Assembly: GCF_016773205.1 (NCBI RefSeq)
Contig: NZ_JAETWB010000001.1
Span: 1,178,001-1,242,000 of the forward strand
Length of the DNA stretch: 64,000 nt
Direction of reading: 5' to 3'
From: Belnapia arida
GTDB taxonomy: Bacteria > Pseudomonadota > Alphaproteobacteria > Acetobacterales > Acetobacteraceae
Within the stretch, counting starts at the first letter, position 1, and every line of letters starts with the position of its first letter. Positions 1 through 8,449 of the stretch are shown here, piece after piece. The translations under genes and the position numbers were made by a program. The notes beneath the pieces are model-generated. The model saw only the letters and a program-made list of their open reading frames with translations, ran no database searches and was not told the DNA's origin.

Positions 1-392
1 GGCGTGAACATGGTCGCCGGCGGGCTGTCGCCTTGGGTCGGCTTGAACACCACCTTCACCTTCTGGCCGATGCGGACCTCATCGAGGTCGCAATCGACGA
101 TGTTGGTGAAGATGCGCACGCCCTCGTCCAGCTCGACATAGGCGACGCAGTAAGGCTCCTTTGTCCGCATCACCGTGTAGGTGTAGACCGTGCCGGTGCC
201 CTTGGCCTCCACCAGCTCGACATTGTTCGAGAGGGTGAAGGGCGAGCAGCCGCGCGGGTACCAGAAATGCTTGCCGGTATCCTTGCAGAGCCCGATCAGC
301 AGGCGGCCTTCGCGGGCCGCGTCGAAATAGGGCTTGTTGGTCGGGTCGACCGCGATGGCCGGGAGGGCGCGGTTGGAAGCAGGCGTTGCCAT
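1..392 (-). CDS. Zn-ribbon/OB-fold (DUF35) protein, 3' end cut by window edge
   Basis: An open frame runs from ATG at 392 down to base 1 without a stop, giving about 130 residues; the C-terminus lies outside the window. The start sits 6 nt after the stop of the upstream thiolase-like gene, so the two are surely co-transcribed. The protein has the DUF35 layout: an N-terminal helix, a short rubredoxin-like Zn-ribbon region (CKDTGKHFWYPRGC, about residues 36-49) and an OB fold containing TGTVYTYTV. Only two of the usual four metal cysteines are present, so zinc binding may be lost. DUF35 proteins are non-catalytic partners of thiolase-fold enzymes, either channelling acyl-CoA or completing the active site. 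The family call is firm; the substrate is unknown. Confidence 0.85.
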   Translation of the reverse strand, partial: MATPASNRALPAIAVDPTNKPYFDAAREGRLLIGLCKDTGKHFWYPRGCSPFTLSNNVELVEAKGTGTVYTYTVMRTKEPYCVAYVELDEGVRIFTNIVDCDLDEVRIGQKVKVVFKPTQGDSPPATMFT

Positions 393-398
393 GATCGA

Positions 399-1571
399 TT
401 ACTCCCGCTCGAGGATGACGGTGGCGCTGCCATGGCGGGTGCCGAGCAGGCCGCCCGTGCCATGCGCCAGCGCGAGCGTGCAGCCCGGGACCTGGACCTT
501 GGGGTGGGCCTCGCCGCGGAGCTGGCGCACCGCCTCGATCACCTTGGTCATGCCGCCGCGATTAGCCGGGTGGTTGTTGCAGAGCCCGCCGCCATCGGTG
601 TTGAAGGGCAGCTTTCCGACGCCGGAGATGAGGTTGCCGTCGGCGACGAACTTGCCGCCCTGGCCCTTCTCGCAGAAGCCGAGGTCCTCGAGCTGCATCA
701 GCACGGTGATGGTGAAGCTGTCATAGATCGAGGCGTACTGGATGTCCGCAGGCCGGCAGCCGGCCTCCTCGAAGGCGCGCGGGCCGGACCAGCGGGCGCC
801 GGAATAGGTCAGGTCGGTATAGCCGGCATTCTGGTTCTTGGTCGCCTCGCCATGGCCGCGCACCTTCACCAGCGGCCGCTTCAGCGATTTGGCGATTTCC
901 GGCTTGGTGATGATGAGGGCGCCGCCGCCATCGGAGATGACGCAGCAGTCGAGGCGGTGCAGCGGGTCGGAGACCATCGGGGAGTTCACGACGTCCTCGA
1001 CGGTGACCACTTTGCGGAGCATCGCATGCTCGTTCCACTGGGCATGGTGGCTGGCGGCCACCTTGATCCAGGCAAGCTGCTCCGAGGTGGTGCCGAACTC
1101 ATGCATGTGCCGCATGGCGCAGAGCGCATAGGCATTGGCGACGGTGCGGCCGTAGGGGATCTCGAAGGGGTCGTCGGGGACGTTGACGCCCCAGCTGCGC
1201 GGCGCCGTGCCGGTCGCCATCGCCTCGGCGCGGGGGCGGCCAGCCAGCGTGACAAGGGCGATGTCGCAGAGGCCCATGGAGATGGCCTCCGCCGCATGCC
1301 CGACATGCATGACATAGGAGGAACCGCCGACATCGGTGCTGTCGAAATGCCGGAGCTTCGTCAGCCCGAGATAGTCCGCCATGTTCAGCGGGCCGAGGCC
1401 CGGGGCGGCGCCGGTGCAGAAGAAGCCGTCGACATCGTCCTTGGTGAGGCCGGCATCCTGCAAGGCGCCATAGGCGACCTCGGCATGGAGCTGCGCCACG
1501 GACTTGTCGTCGGCCTTGCGGGTCGGGTGCTCGAAGGCTCCGACGATATAGGCCTTGCCGTTGATGCTCAT
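399..1571 (-). CDS. Thiolase-superfamily protein lacking the nucleophilic cysteine
   Basis: 390-residue thiolase-fold protein of the SCP2-thiolase/acetyl-CoA-acetyltransferase-like group. Thiolase landmarks are visible: an N-terminal GAFEHPTRKAD start, the nucleophile loop at residues 82-85, a NNHPANRGG segment near 332-340 and LALAHGTGG near 366-374. In the loop where thiolases carry the acylated cysteine the sequence is GGSS, so the normal Claisen nucleophile is missing. The C-terminal CxG motif is also replaced by HGT. Cysteine-less relatives include Ltp2-type retro-aldolases, which need a DUF35 partner, and such a partner is encoded immediately downstream. A carbon-carbon lyase or acyl-transfer role on a CoA ester is therefore likely; the exact reaction cannot be read from sequence. 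Confidence 0.88.
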   Translation of the reverse strand: MSINGKAYIVGAFEHPTRKADDKSVAQLHAEVAYGALQDAGLTKDDVDGFFCTGAAPGLGPLNMADYLGLTKLRHFDSTDVGGSSYVMHVGHAAEAISMGLCDIALVTLAGRPRAEAMATGTAPRSWGVNVPDDPFEIPYGRTVANAYALCAMRHMHEFGTTSEQLAWIKVAASHHAQWNEHAMLRKVVTVEDVVNSPMVSDPLHRLDCCVISDGGGALIITKPEIAKSLKRPLVKVRGHGEATKNQNAGYTDLTYSGARWSGPRAFEEAGCRPADIQYASIYDSFTITVLMQLEDLGFCEKGQGGKFVADGNLISGVGKLPFNTDGGGLCNNHPANRGGMTKVIEAVRQLRGEAHPKVQVPGCTLALAHGTGGLLGTRHGSATVILERE

Positions 1572-1630
1572 GGGGCTGGACGCCCTCCCTCTTCGATCGA
1601 TAGCCTGCTTAGCGTTCTACCAAGCCGCGC

Positions 1631-1646
1631 CCCCGTCAAGCCGGGG
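1631..1646 (-). terminator. Short GC hairpin after the ABC transporter ATPase gene
   Basis: CCCCG and CGGGG arms with a 6-nt loop lie just past the 3' end of the minus-strand transporter operon. There is no T-tract on the exit side, so termination is only plausible. Confidence 0.3.
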
Positions 1647-1652
1647 CGGGCG

Positions 1653-2384
1653 CTATTTCAGCCCCGTGCCAAGGAACTGCCGCAGCTCCGGCGTCTGGGG
1701 GGCGCCGAACAGCCGCTCGGAGGGCCCGACCTCCCAGACCTTGCCCTGGTGCATGAAAATGGTCTGCGTCGCCACGCGGCGGGCGAAGGCCATCTCGTGC
1801 GTGACCAGCAGCATGGTCATGCCGTGCTCCGCCAGCCGCTCCATGGTCGCCAGCACCTCGCCGGTCAGTTCCGGGTCGAGGGCGCTGGTCACCTCGTCGA
1901 AGAGCATCACCTTCGGCTTCATCGCCAGCGACCGGGCGATGGCGACGCGCTGCTGCTGGCCGCCCGAGAGGTTGTCCGGCCAGGCCTCGAAGCGCTCGGC
2001 GAGGCCGACCTCGGCCAGCGCTTCCTCGGCCCGCTGCCGTGCCTCCGCCTTGCCGACGCCGAGGACGACGCGCGGCGCCAGCATGATGTTCTCGCCGACG
2101 CGGAGATGCGGGAAGAGGTTGTAGCTCTGGAAGACGATGCCGACATCCTTGCGCAGCTCGCGGAGGCCCCGGCCGGAGGCGTCGAGCTTGTGGCCCGAGA
2201 CCTCGATGCTGCCGGCCTGGATCCCTTCCAGCCCGTTGATGCAACGAAGGAGAGTCGACTTGCCGGAGCCGCTGCGGCCGATGATGGCGATGACCTCGCC
2301 GCGCTCCACCGTCAGGTCGATGCCCTTCAGCACCTCCACCGCGCCGAAGCTCTTGCGGACGCCCTCAACCTGAACGACGGGCAT
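1653..2384 (-). CDS. Polar amino acid-type ABC transporter ATP-binding protein
   Basis: 243-residue ABC ATPase of the GlnQ/HisP family that powers uptake through the two permeases upstream. Walker A is GRSGSGKS (residues 36-43), the signature is LSGGQQQR, Walker B is VMLFDEVTSALDPE, and the H-loop is VTHEM. Length is normal for the family. The start overlaps the 3' end of the preceding permease gene by 20 nt, which indicates translational coupling. It is the last gene of a binding protein-permease-permease-ATPase operon transcribed leftwards. Polar amino acids are the usual cargo of this family, but the adjacent sugar-acid dehydrogenases suggest that an organic acid is also possible. Confidence 0.93.
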   Translation of the reverse strand: MPVVQVEGVRKSFGAVEVLKGIDLTVERGEVIAIIGRSGSGKSTLLRCINGLEGIQAGSIEVSGHKLDASGRGLRELRKDVGIVFQSYNLFPHLRVGENIMLAPRVVLGVGKAEARQRAEEALAEVGLAERFEAWPDNLSGGQQQRVAIARSLAMKPKVMLFDEVTSALDPELTGEVLATMERLAEHGMTMLLVTHEMAFARRVATQTIFMHQGKVWEVGPSERLFGAPQTPELRQFLGTGLK

Positions 2385-3021
2385 TGAGCCTTCCTTCCAG
2401 CCGCCGCGCGAGCAGCGAGATCGGCCAGCAGATGATGAAATAGGTCGCCGCCACCGTGCCGAAGACCTTGAAGGGGGCGAAGGTGGCGTTGTTGACGAGG
2501 TTGCCGGCGCGGGCCAGCTCCACCACGCCGATGATCGAGACGATGGAGGTGTTCTTCACCAGCTGCACGATGAAGCCGACCGTCGGCGCCACGGCGATGC
2601 GCACCGCCTGGGGCAGGATGACGTAGCGGTATTGCTGCGCCCGCGACATCGCCAGGGCGGCCGAGGCCTCCCATTGCTGCCAGGCGACGGACTGGATGGA
2701 GCCGCGCCAGATCTCGCCGAGATAGGCGCTGGCATAGATCGCCATGGAGACCGAGGCGGCGACGATGGGCGGCATGTCGACGCCGCCCATCGAGAGCCCG
2801 TAATAGGACAGGAAAAGCAGCATCAGCACCGGGATGCCCTGGATCATGCCGATCCAGCCGGCGGCCAGCATCCGCAGCGGGGCGAGCTGCGAGGTCCGCG
2901 CCAGCGCCACGATGAAGCCGAGAAGTCCGCCGAGCAGCAGCGAGAGCAGCGTCAGCAGCAGCGTCCAGCGCGCCGAGGCGACGATGAAAAGGAACTCGGA
3001 TTCCGAGAAGGTGCGGATCAT
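2365..3021 (-). CDS. Polar amino acid-type ABC transporter permease (second)
   Basis: 218-residue inner-membrane permease of the HisM/GlnP type with about five hydrophobic spans. The cytoplasmic EAA loop reads EASAALAMSRAQQYRYVILP at about residues 118-137 and is the docking site for the ATPase. ATG at 3021 overlaps the stop of the first permease by 4 nt, and the tail overlaps the ATPase start. It forms the heterodimeric channel with the product of 3018-3719. Confidence 0.92.
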   Translation of the reverse strand: MIRTFSESEFLFIVASARWTLLLTLLSLLLGGLLGFIVALARTSQLAPLRMLAAGWIGMIQGIPVLMLLFLSYYGLSMGGVDMPPIVAASVSMAIYASAYLGEIWRGSIQSVAWQQWEASAALAMSRAQQYRYVILPQAVRIAVAPTVGFIVQLVKNTSIVSIIGVVELARAGNLVNNATFAPFKVFGTVAATYFIICWPISLLARRLEGRLNARRSG

Positions 3022-3719
3022 CGGCCGGATTGCGTCCGCAGGCGCCCGAGGCCGGAGCCCTTCGGGAAGAGCACCGCGCCCAGCATTGCCAGCAGGCCCC
3101 GCATGACGAGGGCGAGCGCCAGGTAGATGGCAGTGACGGTGATGTAGACCTCGAAGCTGCGGAAGGTGTCGCTCTCGACATTCGCCGCCGTGCCGGAGAG
3201 CTCCTGGACGGAGATGAAGGAGCAGACCGAGGTGGAGAGCATCATCAGCACGAACTGGCTGGAGAGCGAGGGCCAGACGCGTGCCAGCGCGGGCGCGATG
3301 ACGACATGGCGGAAGACCTGCCAGCGCGTCATGGCCAGCGACAGCCCGGCCTCGATCTGGCTTTTATGCACGCTCTCGATGCCGGCGCGGACGATCTCGG
3401 TCGAGTAGGCGCCGAGATTGAGCACGATGGCGCCGATCGCCGCCTGCTCGGCCGTCAGCTTAACGCCGATCGAGGGCAGGCCGAAGAAGATGATGAGAAG
3501 CTGCACCAGGAAGGGCGTGTTGCGCACCAGCTCGACATAGGCATCGACCGGCCAGCGCAGCGCCCGCGGCGCGAGGCCGCGCAGCATCGCCAGCAGGATG
3601 CCGAGCAGCGCGCCGAGCGAGATGCCGATGGCGGAGAGCTGCAGCGTCAGCCACAGCCCCTCCAGCAGCACGTCGCTGCGGGCAAAGACCGGGCTGAACT
3701 GGAACTGGAAGCCGTTCAC
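3018..3719 (-). CDS. Polar amino acid-type ABC transporter permease (first)
   Basis: 233-residue permease of the HisQ/GlnP type. The N-terminal segment GLWLTLQLSAIGISLG and later hydrophobic spans are typical, and the EAA-like loop reads EAGLSLAMTRWQVFRHVVI. The motif RNTPFLVQLLIIFFGLP is characteristic of polar-amino-acid permeases. It starts 3 nt after the binding protein stop and overlaps the next permease by 4 nt, so the four genes form one tightly packed transcript. Confidence 0.92.
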   Translation of the reverse strand: MNGFQFQFSPVFARSDVLLEGLWLTLQLSAIGISLGALLGILLAMLRGLAPRALRWPVDAYVELVRNTPFLVQLLIIFFGLPSIGVKLTAEQAAIGAIVLNLGAYSTEIVRAGIESVHKSQIEAGLSLAMTRWQVFRHVVIAPALARVWPSLSSQFVLMMLSTSVCSFISVQELSGTAANVESDTFRSFEVYITVTAIYLALALVMRGLLAMLGAVLFPKGSGLGRLRTQSGR

Positions 3720-3722
3720 CGC

Positions 3723-4535
3723 CTAGAAAACGGGGAGGTCGGCGGGCAGCGGGCTGCCGGTCCACTTGTTCGAGATGTCGTCCAGCTCGCCGCTGGTCTT
3801 CATGAAGTAGATGGTGTTCTGCAGCCACTGCCGCAGCTCGAACTGGTCCTTGCGGACCGTCATGCAGTTCGGCTGGTTGAACAGGGTGAACTTCGCCTCG
3901 AGCCCCGCCTCGGGCCGGCCCTTGGCGATGTCGCCGCCGATGGTGTCGGGGATGCCGACCGCGTCCACCTGGCCGACGATCAGCGCCTGGGCGGAGGTCG
4001 CGTCATCCTCGAAGCGGACGACATTGGTGCCGCGCGGCGCGCGTCGCAGCAGAGCCTGTTCCTGCGGCGTGCCGCGGGGGACGCCGACGCGCTTGCCGGC
4101 GAGGTCCTCGATCTTGGCGATGGGGCTGTCCTTCTTCGCCATCACCACCATGCGGAAGGCACTGTAGGGCATGGTGAACATCACCGAGCGGGCGCGCTCC
4201 GGCGTGGCGCCGAGCGTCGCGCAGAGGAAGTCGACGCGGCCGGCCTCGAGCGCCGGAATGCGCGACGGCGGGGTCAGGGAGGAGATCTCGACCGGCACGC
4301 CGAGATACTTGCCGAGGAGGGCTGCGACATCGAGGTCGTAGCCGACGGCGTTGCCGGTGGCGTCCACCATGCCGAAGGGCGGCGCGCCGGTGACGACGCC
4401 GATGCGGACCTTGCCGCGCTTGATGATGTCGGCGGTGGTGATGGGGCCGGACTGCTGCGCCTGGGCTTCCCGCGAGAGGAAGGCGAGGCCGGGCAGCGTG
4501 GCCGCCGCGGCGAACAATCCAAGGCGCGTGATCAT
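3723..4535 (-). CDS. ABC transporter substrate-binding protein (SBP family 3)
   Basis: 270-residue periplasmic binding protein and first gene of the transporter operon. An N-terminal signal peptide (hydrophobic stretch AAAATLPGLAFL, likely cleavage after AQA near residue 27) precedes a two-lobe SBP_bac_3 domain. Typical features are GKVRIGVVTGAPPFG, YDLDVAALLGKYLG and the hinge-side EDLAGKRVGVPRGT. Family 3 proteins bind amino acids, opines or small polar acids, and the ligand here cannot be read from sequence. The gene starts 38 nt beyond the end of the SDR gene transcribed in the same direction, so the SDR may be co-transcribed with the transporter. Confidence 0.93.
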   Translation of the reverse strand: MITRLGLFAAAATLPGLAFLSREAQAQQSGPITTADIIKRGKVRIGVVTGAPPFGMVDATGNAVGYDLDVAALLGKYLGVPVEISSLTPPSRIPALEAGRVDFLCATLGATPERARSVMFTMPYSAFRMVVMAKKDSPIAKIEDLAGKRVGVPRGTPQEQALLRRAPRGTNVVRFEDDATSAQALIVGQVDAVGIPDTIGGDIAKGRPEAGLEAKFTLFNQPNCMTVRKDQFELRQWLQNTIYFMKTSGELDDISNKWTGSPLPADLPVF

Positions 4536-4573
4536 TGTCGTTCCTCCCCCGTATCCGGCTTCCTCGGCCGCTG

Positions 4574-5341
4574 TCAGACCACGCTTGTCAGCCCGCCGTC
4601 AACATAGAGCAGGTGGCCGTTGACATAGGCCGAGGCGTCGGAGGCCAGGAAGATGGCGGCGCCCACCAGTTCCGGCAGCTCGCCCCAGCGGCCGGCGGGG
4701 GTGCGCTTGCACAGCCAGTCGTCGAATTCGCGGTTGGCGCGAAGGGGGGCGGTCAGCTCGGTGCTGAAATAGCCCGGCGCGATGCCGTTGGCCTGGATGC
4801 CGTGCTTCGCCCAGTCGGCGCACATGGCCTTGGTCAGCATCCCCAGCGCGCCCTTGGTAGCGGTGTAGGGGCCGGTGCCGGGGCGGCCGAGCATGCTCAT
4901 CACCGAGCAGGTGTTGACGATCTTGCCGCGGCCGCGCGGGATCATCCGCTTTGCGACGGCGCGGGCGCAGTAGAAGGCGCTGTCGAGGTTGGTGGACATC
5001 ACCGCGCGCCAGGTCTCGTCCGGCATCTCGTCGAGCGGGCCGCGGAGGTTGACGCCGGCGTTGTTGAACAGGATGTCGATGGGACCCGTGCCGGCCTCGA
5101 TGGCGGCGACGCCCGCCTCGACAGCCGCCGGGTCGGTGACGTCGAAGGCGGCGGTCTCGGCCTGGAGGCCGTCGGCGCGGAGACTGGCGACGGCGCGCTC
5201 CAGCTTCGCCGCGTCGCGGCCGTTCAGGACCACCCGGGCGCCCGCCTCCGCGACGCCCCGGGCCAGGGCGAGGCCGATGCCCTGGCTGGAACCGGTGACG
5301 AGCGCCAGCCGGCCGGTGAGGTCGAAGAGCTTGAGCGACAT
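4574..5341 (-). CDS. SDR oxidoreductase, gluconate 5-dehydrogenase-like
   Basis: 255-residue classical short-chain dehydrogenase. The cofactor motif TGSSQGIG is at residues 16-23, NNAG at 93-96, and the catalytic Ser146, Tyr159 (YTATK) and Lys163 are all present. The run TNLDSAFYCARAVAKRM and the ending NGHLLYVDGG resemble gluconate 5-dehydrogenase/5-ketogluconate reductase (IdnO/Gno). It lies upstream of the ABC transporter operon on the same strand and is divergent from two further dehydrogenase genes, 47 nt away. An L-idonate-type route would use an L-idonate 5-dehydrogenase plus this enzyme, and both are here. Family call firm, substrate probable. Confidence 0.88.
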   Translation of the reverse strand: MSLKLFDLTGRLALVTGSSQGIGLALARGVAEAGARVVLNGRDAAKLERAVASLRADGLQAETAAFDVTDPAAVEAGVAAIEAGTGPIDILFNNAGVNLRGPLDEMPDETWRAVMSTNLDSAFYCARAVAKRMIPRGRGKIVNTCSVMSMLGRPGTGPYTATKGALGMLTKAMCADWAKHGIQANGIAPGYFSTELTAPLRANREFDDWLCKRTPAGRWGELPELVGAAIFLASDASAYVNGHLLYVDGGLTSVV

Positions 5342-5388
5342 GGTCCCATCCCCTAACAGCAGGCCGGACAGTTGCAGGGGAGGCGCAG

Positions 5389-6336
5389 TTGGACAAGCCG
5401 GAGCTTCTGGTGATGGGCGTCCTGCCGGACTGGGACCTGGAGCCCATGGCCGAGCGCTATACCCTCCGCCTGCTCCACGAGGCGCCGGACGAGAACGCCT
5501 TCATCGCCGAGCATGGGGCGGCGATCCGCGGCATCGTGACCAAGGGCGAGATCGGCGCCTCCGCCGCGCTGATGGACCGGCTGCCGCAGCTCGGGATCGT
5601 CGCCTGCTACGGCGTGGGCGTGGATGCGATCGACCGGGCCTATTGCGCGAAACGCGGCATCCCGGTGACCAACACGCCCGACGTGCTGACCGAGGATGTG
5701 GCGGACCTCGCCTTCGGCCTGCTCCTGGCCGCCGCGCGGCGCATCCCGGCCGCCGATGCCTGGGTGCGGGACGGGTCCTGGGTAAGGGAGGGCTCGATGC
5801 CGCTGACCACGCGGGTCTGGGGCAAGCGGATGGGCATCGTCGGGCTCGGGCGGATCGGCTCGGCGGTGGCGAAGCGGGCCAAGGGCTTCGGGATGGCGAT
5901 CAGCTACAGCGGCCGCAGTCCGAAGCCGGACGTGCCCTACACGTTCTACCCGAGTCCGGCGGCGCTGGCGCCGGAGGTCGACATACTCGTCTGCTGCGCC
6001 ATGGGCGGGCCGACGACGCAGGGGCTGATCGACCGCGCGGCGATCGAGGCGCTGCGGCCGGGGGCGATCTTCGTCAATGTCAGCCGCGGCTCGGTGGTGG
6101 ACGAGCCGGCGCTGGTGGAGGCGTTGCGCAGCCGGCGCATCGCCGCGGCCGGGCTCGACGTGTTCTGGAACGAGCCGGCGATCGACGCGGAATTCGCCAG
6201 CTTCCCGCATGTCGTCCTCGCCCCGCATGCGGCGAGCGGCACGGTGGAAACCCGCCGTGCCATGGGTGCGCTGATGCAGGAGAACCTGGCCGCGCATTTC
6301 GCCGGCCGGCCCCTGCCAACGGAGATCAGGCCGTGA
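5389..6336 (+). CDS. D-2-hydroxyacid dehydrogenase (glyoxylate/2-ketogluconate reductase type)
   Basis: 315-residue NAD(P)-dependent D-isomer-specific 2-hydroxyacid dehydrogenase. The Rossmann motif GLGRIG is at residues 152-157. The catalytic Arg233 (VSRGSVVDE), Glu262 (FWNEP) and His280 (APHAASGT) are in place. The SGTxETR ending of the catalytic loop is typical of the hydroxypyruvate/2-ketogluconate reductase branch. The best start is TTG at 5389, preceded by a purine-rich AGGGGAGG; ATG at 5413 is an alternative. The gene overlaps the next one by GTGA and is divergent from the SDR gene. It likely reduces a 2-keto sugar acid or hydroxypyruvate formed in the same pathway. Confidence 0.9.
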   Translation: MDKPELLVMGVLPDWDLEPMAERYTLRLLHEAPDENAFIAEHGAAIRGIVTKGEIGASAALMDRLPQLGIVACYGVGVDAIDRAYCAKRGIPVTNTPDVLTEDVADLAFGLLLAAARRIPAADAWVRDGSWVREGSMPLTTRVWGKRMGIVGLGRIGSAVAKRAKGFGMAISYSGRSPKPDVPYTFYPSPAALAPEVDILVCCAMGGPTTQGLIDRAAIEALRPGAIFVNVSRGSVVDEPALVEALRSRRIAAAGLDVFWNEPAIDAEFASFPHVVLAPHAASGTVETRRAMGALMQENLAAHFAGRPLPTEIRP

Positions 6337-7364
6337 AGTCCGTCGTCATCCACGCGCCGAAGGATCTTCGCGTCGAGGAGCGCGAGGCGGGGGCGCCGGG
6401 CCCCGGCCAAGTCGCCATCCGCATCAAGGCGGGAGGCATCTGCGGATCCGACCTGCATTACTACCTGCATGGCGGCTTCGGTGCCGTCCGGCTGCGCGAG
6501 CCGATGGTGCTGGGGCATGAGATCGCGGGCGTGATCGAGGCGCTGGGACAGGGGGTGCCGGGGCTCTCGCCGGGCCAGGCCGTCGCGGTCAATCCGAGCC
6601 TGCCCTGCGGCGCCTGCCGGCACTGCCTCGCCGGACGGCCGAACCACTGCCTCGACATGCGCTTCTACGGCAGCGCGATGCGGATGCCGCATGTGCAGGG
6701 CGGCTTCTCCGAGCTGCTGGTCTGCGAAGCGGCGCGCGCCGTGCCGCTGCCGGAGGGGATGGCGCCGGAGCTCGCCGCCTTCGCCGAGCCGCTCGCCGTC
6801 TGCCTGCATGCCGGGCGGCAGGCGGGGCCGATGCTGGGCGCGCGGGTGCTGGTGACGGGAGCGGGACCGATCGGCAACCTCGCCATCGCCGTCGCCCGGC
6901 ATGCCGGGGCAAGGGAGGTGGTGGTGACGGACCTCCACTCGACCCCGCTGCTGACGGCGCGGCGCATGGGCGCGGACCGCACGCTCTCGATGAGCGAGGA
7001 CCCGGACGGACTACTGCCCTATACGCTCGACAAGGGGCATTTCGACGTTGTCTTCGAGGCGTCCGGCAGCGGCGCGGCGCTGGCCTCGGCGATCCAGGCG
7101 GCGCGGCCGGGGGCGGTGATCGTGCAACTCGGCCTCGGCGGGGATGTCGGCCTGCCGCTCTCGGCGCTGGTGGCGAAGGAGGTCTCGCTGCGCGGCACCT
7201 TCCGCTTCCATGAGGAGTTCGCCCTCGCCGTCGATGTGCTGGCGCGCGGCGACATCGACCCGACGCCGCTGCTGACCGCGACGATGCCGGTGGCCGACGC
7301 CGTCGCGGCCTTCGAGCTGGCCGCCGACAAGAGCCGGGCGATGAAGGTGCAGCTGGCGTTCTGA
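6333..7364 (+). CDS. L-idonate 5-dehydrogenase-like zinc alcohol dehydrogenase
   Basis: 343-residue medium-chain dehydrogenase starting at GTG 6333, which overlaps the preceding stop (GTGA); the same frame is open far upstream, so the coupled start is chosen from context. Catalytic zinc ligands are Cys37, His61 and Glu62 (GHE). Structural-zinc cysteines are at 92, 95, 98 and 106 (CGACRHCxxGRPNHC). The Rossmann motif is VTGAGPIGNL. The ICGSDLHYYLHGGFG segment is typical of L-idonate 5-dehydrogenase (IdnD), which oxidises L-idonate to 5-ketogluconate. Its pairing with an IdnO-like SDR across the divergent promoter supports the role. Confidence 0.88.
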   Translation: MKSVVIHAPKDLRVEEREAGAPGPGQVAIRIKAGGICGSDLHYYLHGGFGAVRLREPMVLGHEIAGVIEALGQGVPGLSPGQAVAVNPSLPCGACRHCLAGRPNHCLDMRFYGSAMRMPHVQGGFSELLVCEAARAVPLPEGMAPELAAFAEPLAVCLHAGRQAGPMLGARVLVTGAGPIGNLAIAVARHAGAREVVVTDLHSTPLLTARRMGADRTLSMSEDPDGLLPYTLDKGHFDVVFEASGSGAALASAIQAARPGAVIVQLGLGGDVGLPLSALVAKEVSLRGTFRFHEEFALAVDVLARGDIDPTPLLTATMPVADAVAAFELAADKSRAMKVQLAF

Positions 7365-7444
7365 GGCGGTGGGTGTGGCGGGTTGATTCCCGGCCGCGCC
7401 CGTCGCAGTCTTCCGGCCAAGCCGAAGAAGGATGGTCCGGGACG

Positions 7445-8449
7445 ATGCGAGCCCTCGTACTCCGCCAGCATGGCGACCTCGATGTGCTGGCGCTGGAGAG
7501 CGACTTTCCGACGCCCCAGGCGGTGCCGGGGCATGTCGTCATCCGCGTCCGCGCCTCCTCCTTCAACTATCATGACGTCTTCACCGTAAAGGGCATGCCG
7601 GGCATCAAGGTGCCGATGCCGGTCGTCATCGGCCTCGACATGGCGGGTGAGATCGCCGAGGTGGGGCCGGAGGTCACGGGCTGGGCGCCAGGTGACAGGG
7701 TGCTGGTCAATCCCATCAACAAGAAGAAGGGATTGATGGGCGAGATGCTGGATGGCGGCATGGCGGAATACTGCCTCGTCGCCGCCGACCAGCTGATCCG
7801 CCTGCCGGAAGGCGTCAGCTTCGAGCAGGCGGCGGCGCTGCCGGTCGCCTACGGCACGGCGCACCGGATGATCGTGACGCACAAGACGATCAAGGCGGGA
7901 GACAATGTGCTGATCCTCGGTGCATCGGGCGGCGTCGGCACGGGCTGCGTGCTGCTGGCGAAGCAGCTGGGCGCCTATGTGGTGGCCGCCGCCGGCGGCG
8001 AGGAGAAGTGCCGGCGCATGCTGGAGATCGGCGCCGACGAGGCGATCGACTACAGATCGGTCGATTTCTCCAAATGGGCGATCGAGCGCTTCGGCAAGCC
8101 GCAGCGGCGGAGCTACGAGGGCGGCGTCGACGTGCTCGTCAACTACACCGGGGGCGAGACCTGGGGGCCGGGCCTGCGCTGCGTGAAGCGGGGCGGCAAG
8201 ATTCTGGTCTGCGGCGCGACGGCGGGCTTCGACCCGAAGGAGGACCTGCGCTTCATCTGGACCTTCGAGTTGCAGGTGATCGGCAGCAACAGCTTCTACA
8301 ATGAGGACTTCATCTCGCTCATGGACCTGATCCAGCAGGGGAAGATGAAGCCGGTGATCGACAAGGTGCTGCCGCTGGAGCAGGCGGCCGAGGGGCTGTC
8401 GCTCATCCGCGACCGAAAGGTGATGGGCAAGGTGGTGGTGACGCCATGA
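7445..8449 (+). CDS. Zinc-independent quinone oxidoreductase-like MDR dehydrogenase
   Basis: 334-residue medium-chain reductase taken from ATG 7445; the frame is open upstream to 7373 but that extension has no dehydrogenase similarity. The nucleotide motif GASGGVG is at residues 159-165. The structural-zinc lobe is shortened and cysteine-free (NPINKKKG replaces the CxxC cluster), which places it with quinone oxidoreductases and enoyl-CoA/crotonyl-CoA reductase-like enzymes. Its stop overlaps the start of the thioesterase gene (ATGA). It opens an operon of CoA-ester enzymes, so reduction of an enoyl-CoA or alkenal is a reasonable guess. Confidence 0.87.
   Translation: MRALVLRQHGDLDVLALESDFPTPQAVPGHVVIRVRASSFNYHDVFTVKGMPGIKVPMPVVIGLDMAGEIAEVGPEVTGWAPGDRVLVNPINKKKGLMGEMLDGGMAEYCLVAADQLIRLPEGVSFEQAAALPVAYGTAHRMIVTHKTIKAGDNVLILGASGGVGTGCVLLAKQLGAYVVAAAGGEEKCRRMLEIGADEAIDYRSVDFSKWAIERFGKPQRRSYEGGVDVLVNYTGGETWGPGLRCVKRGGKILVCGATAGFDPKEDLRFIWTFELQVIGSNSFYNEDFISLMDLIQQGKMKPVIDKVLPLEQAAEGLSLIRDRKVMGKVVVTP

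Noticed and set aside
33-2387. Very long plus-strand open frame opposite the thiolase and ABC ATPase genes
   Set aside because: It lies antisense to two well-supported genes and has His/Arg-rich low-complexity translation typical of GC-rich shadow frames.
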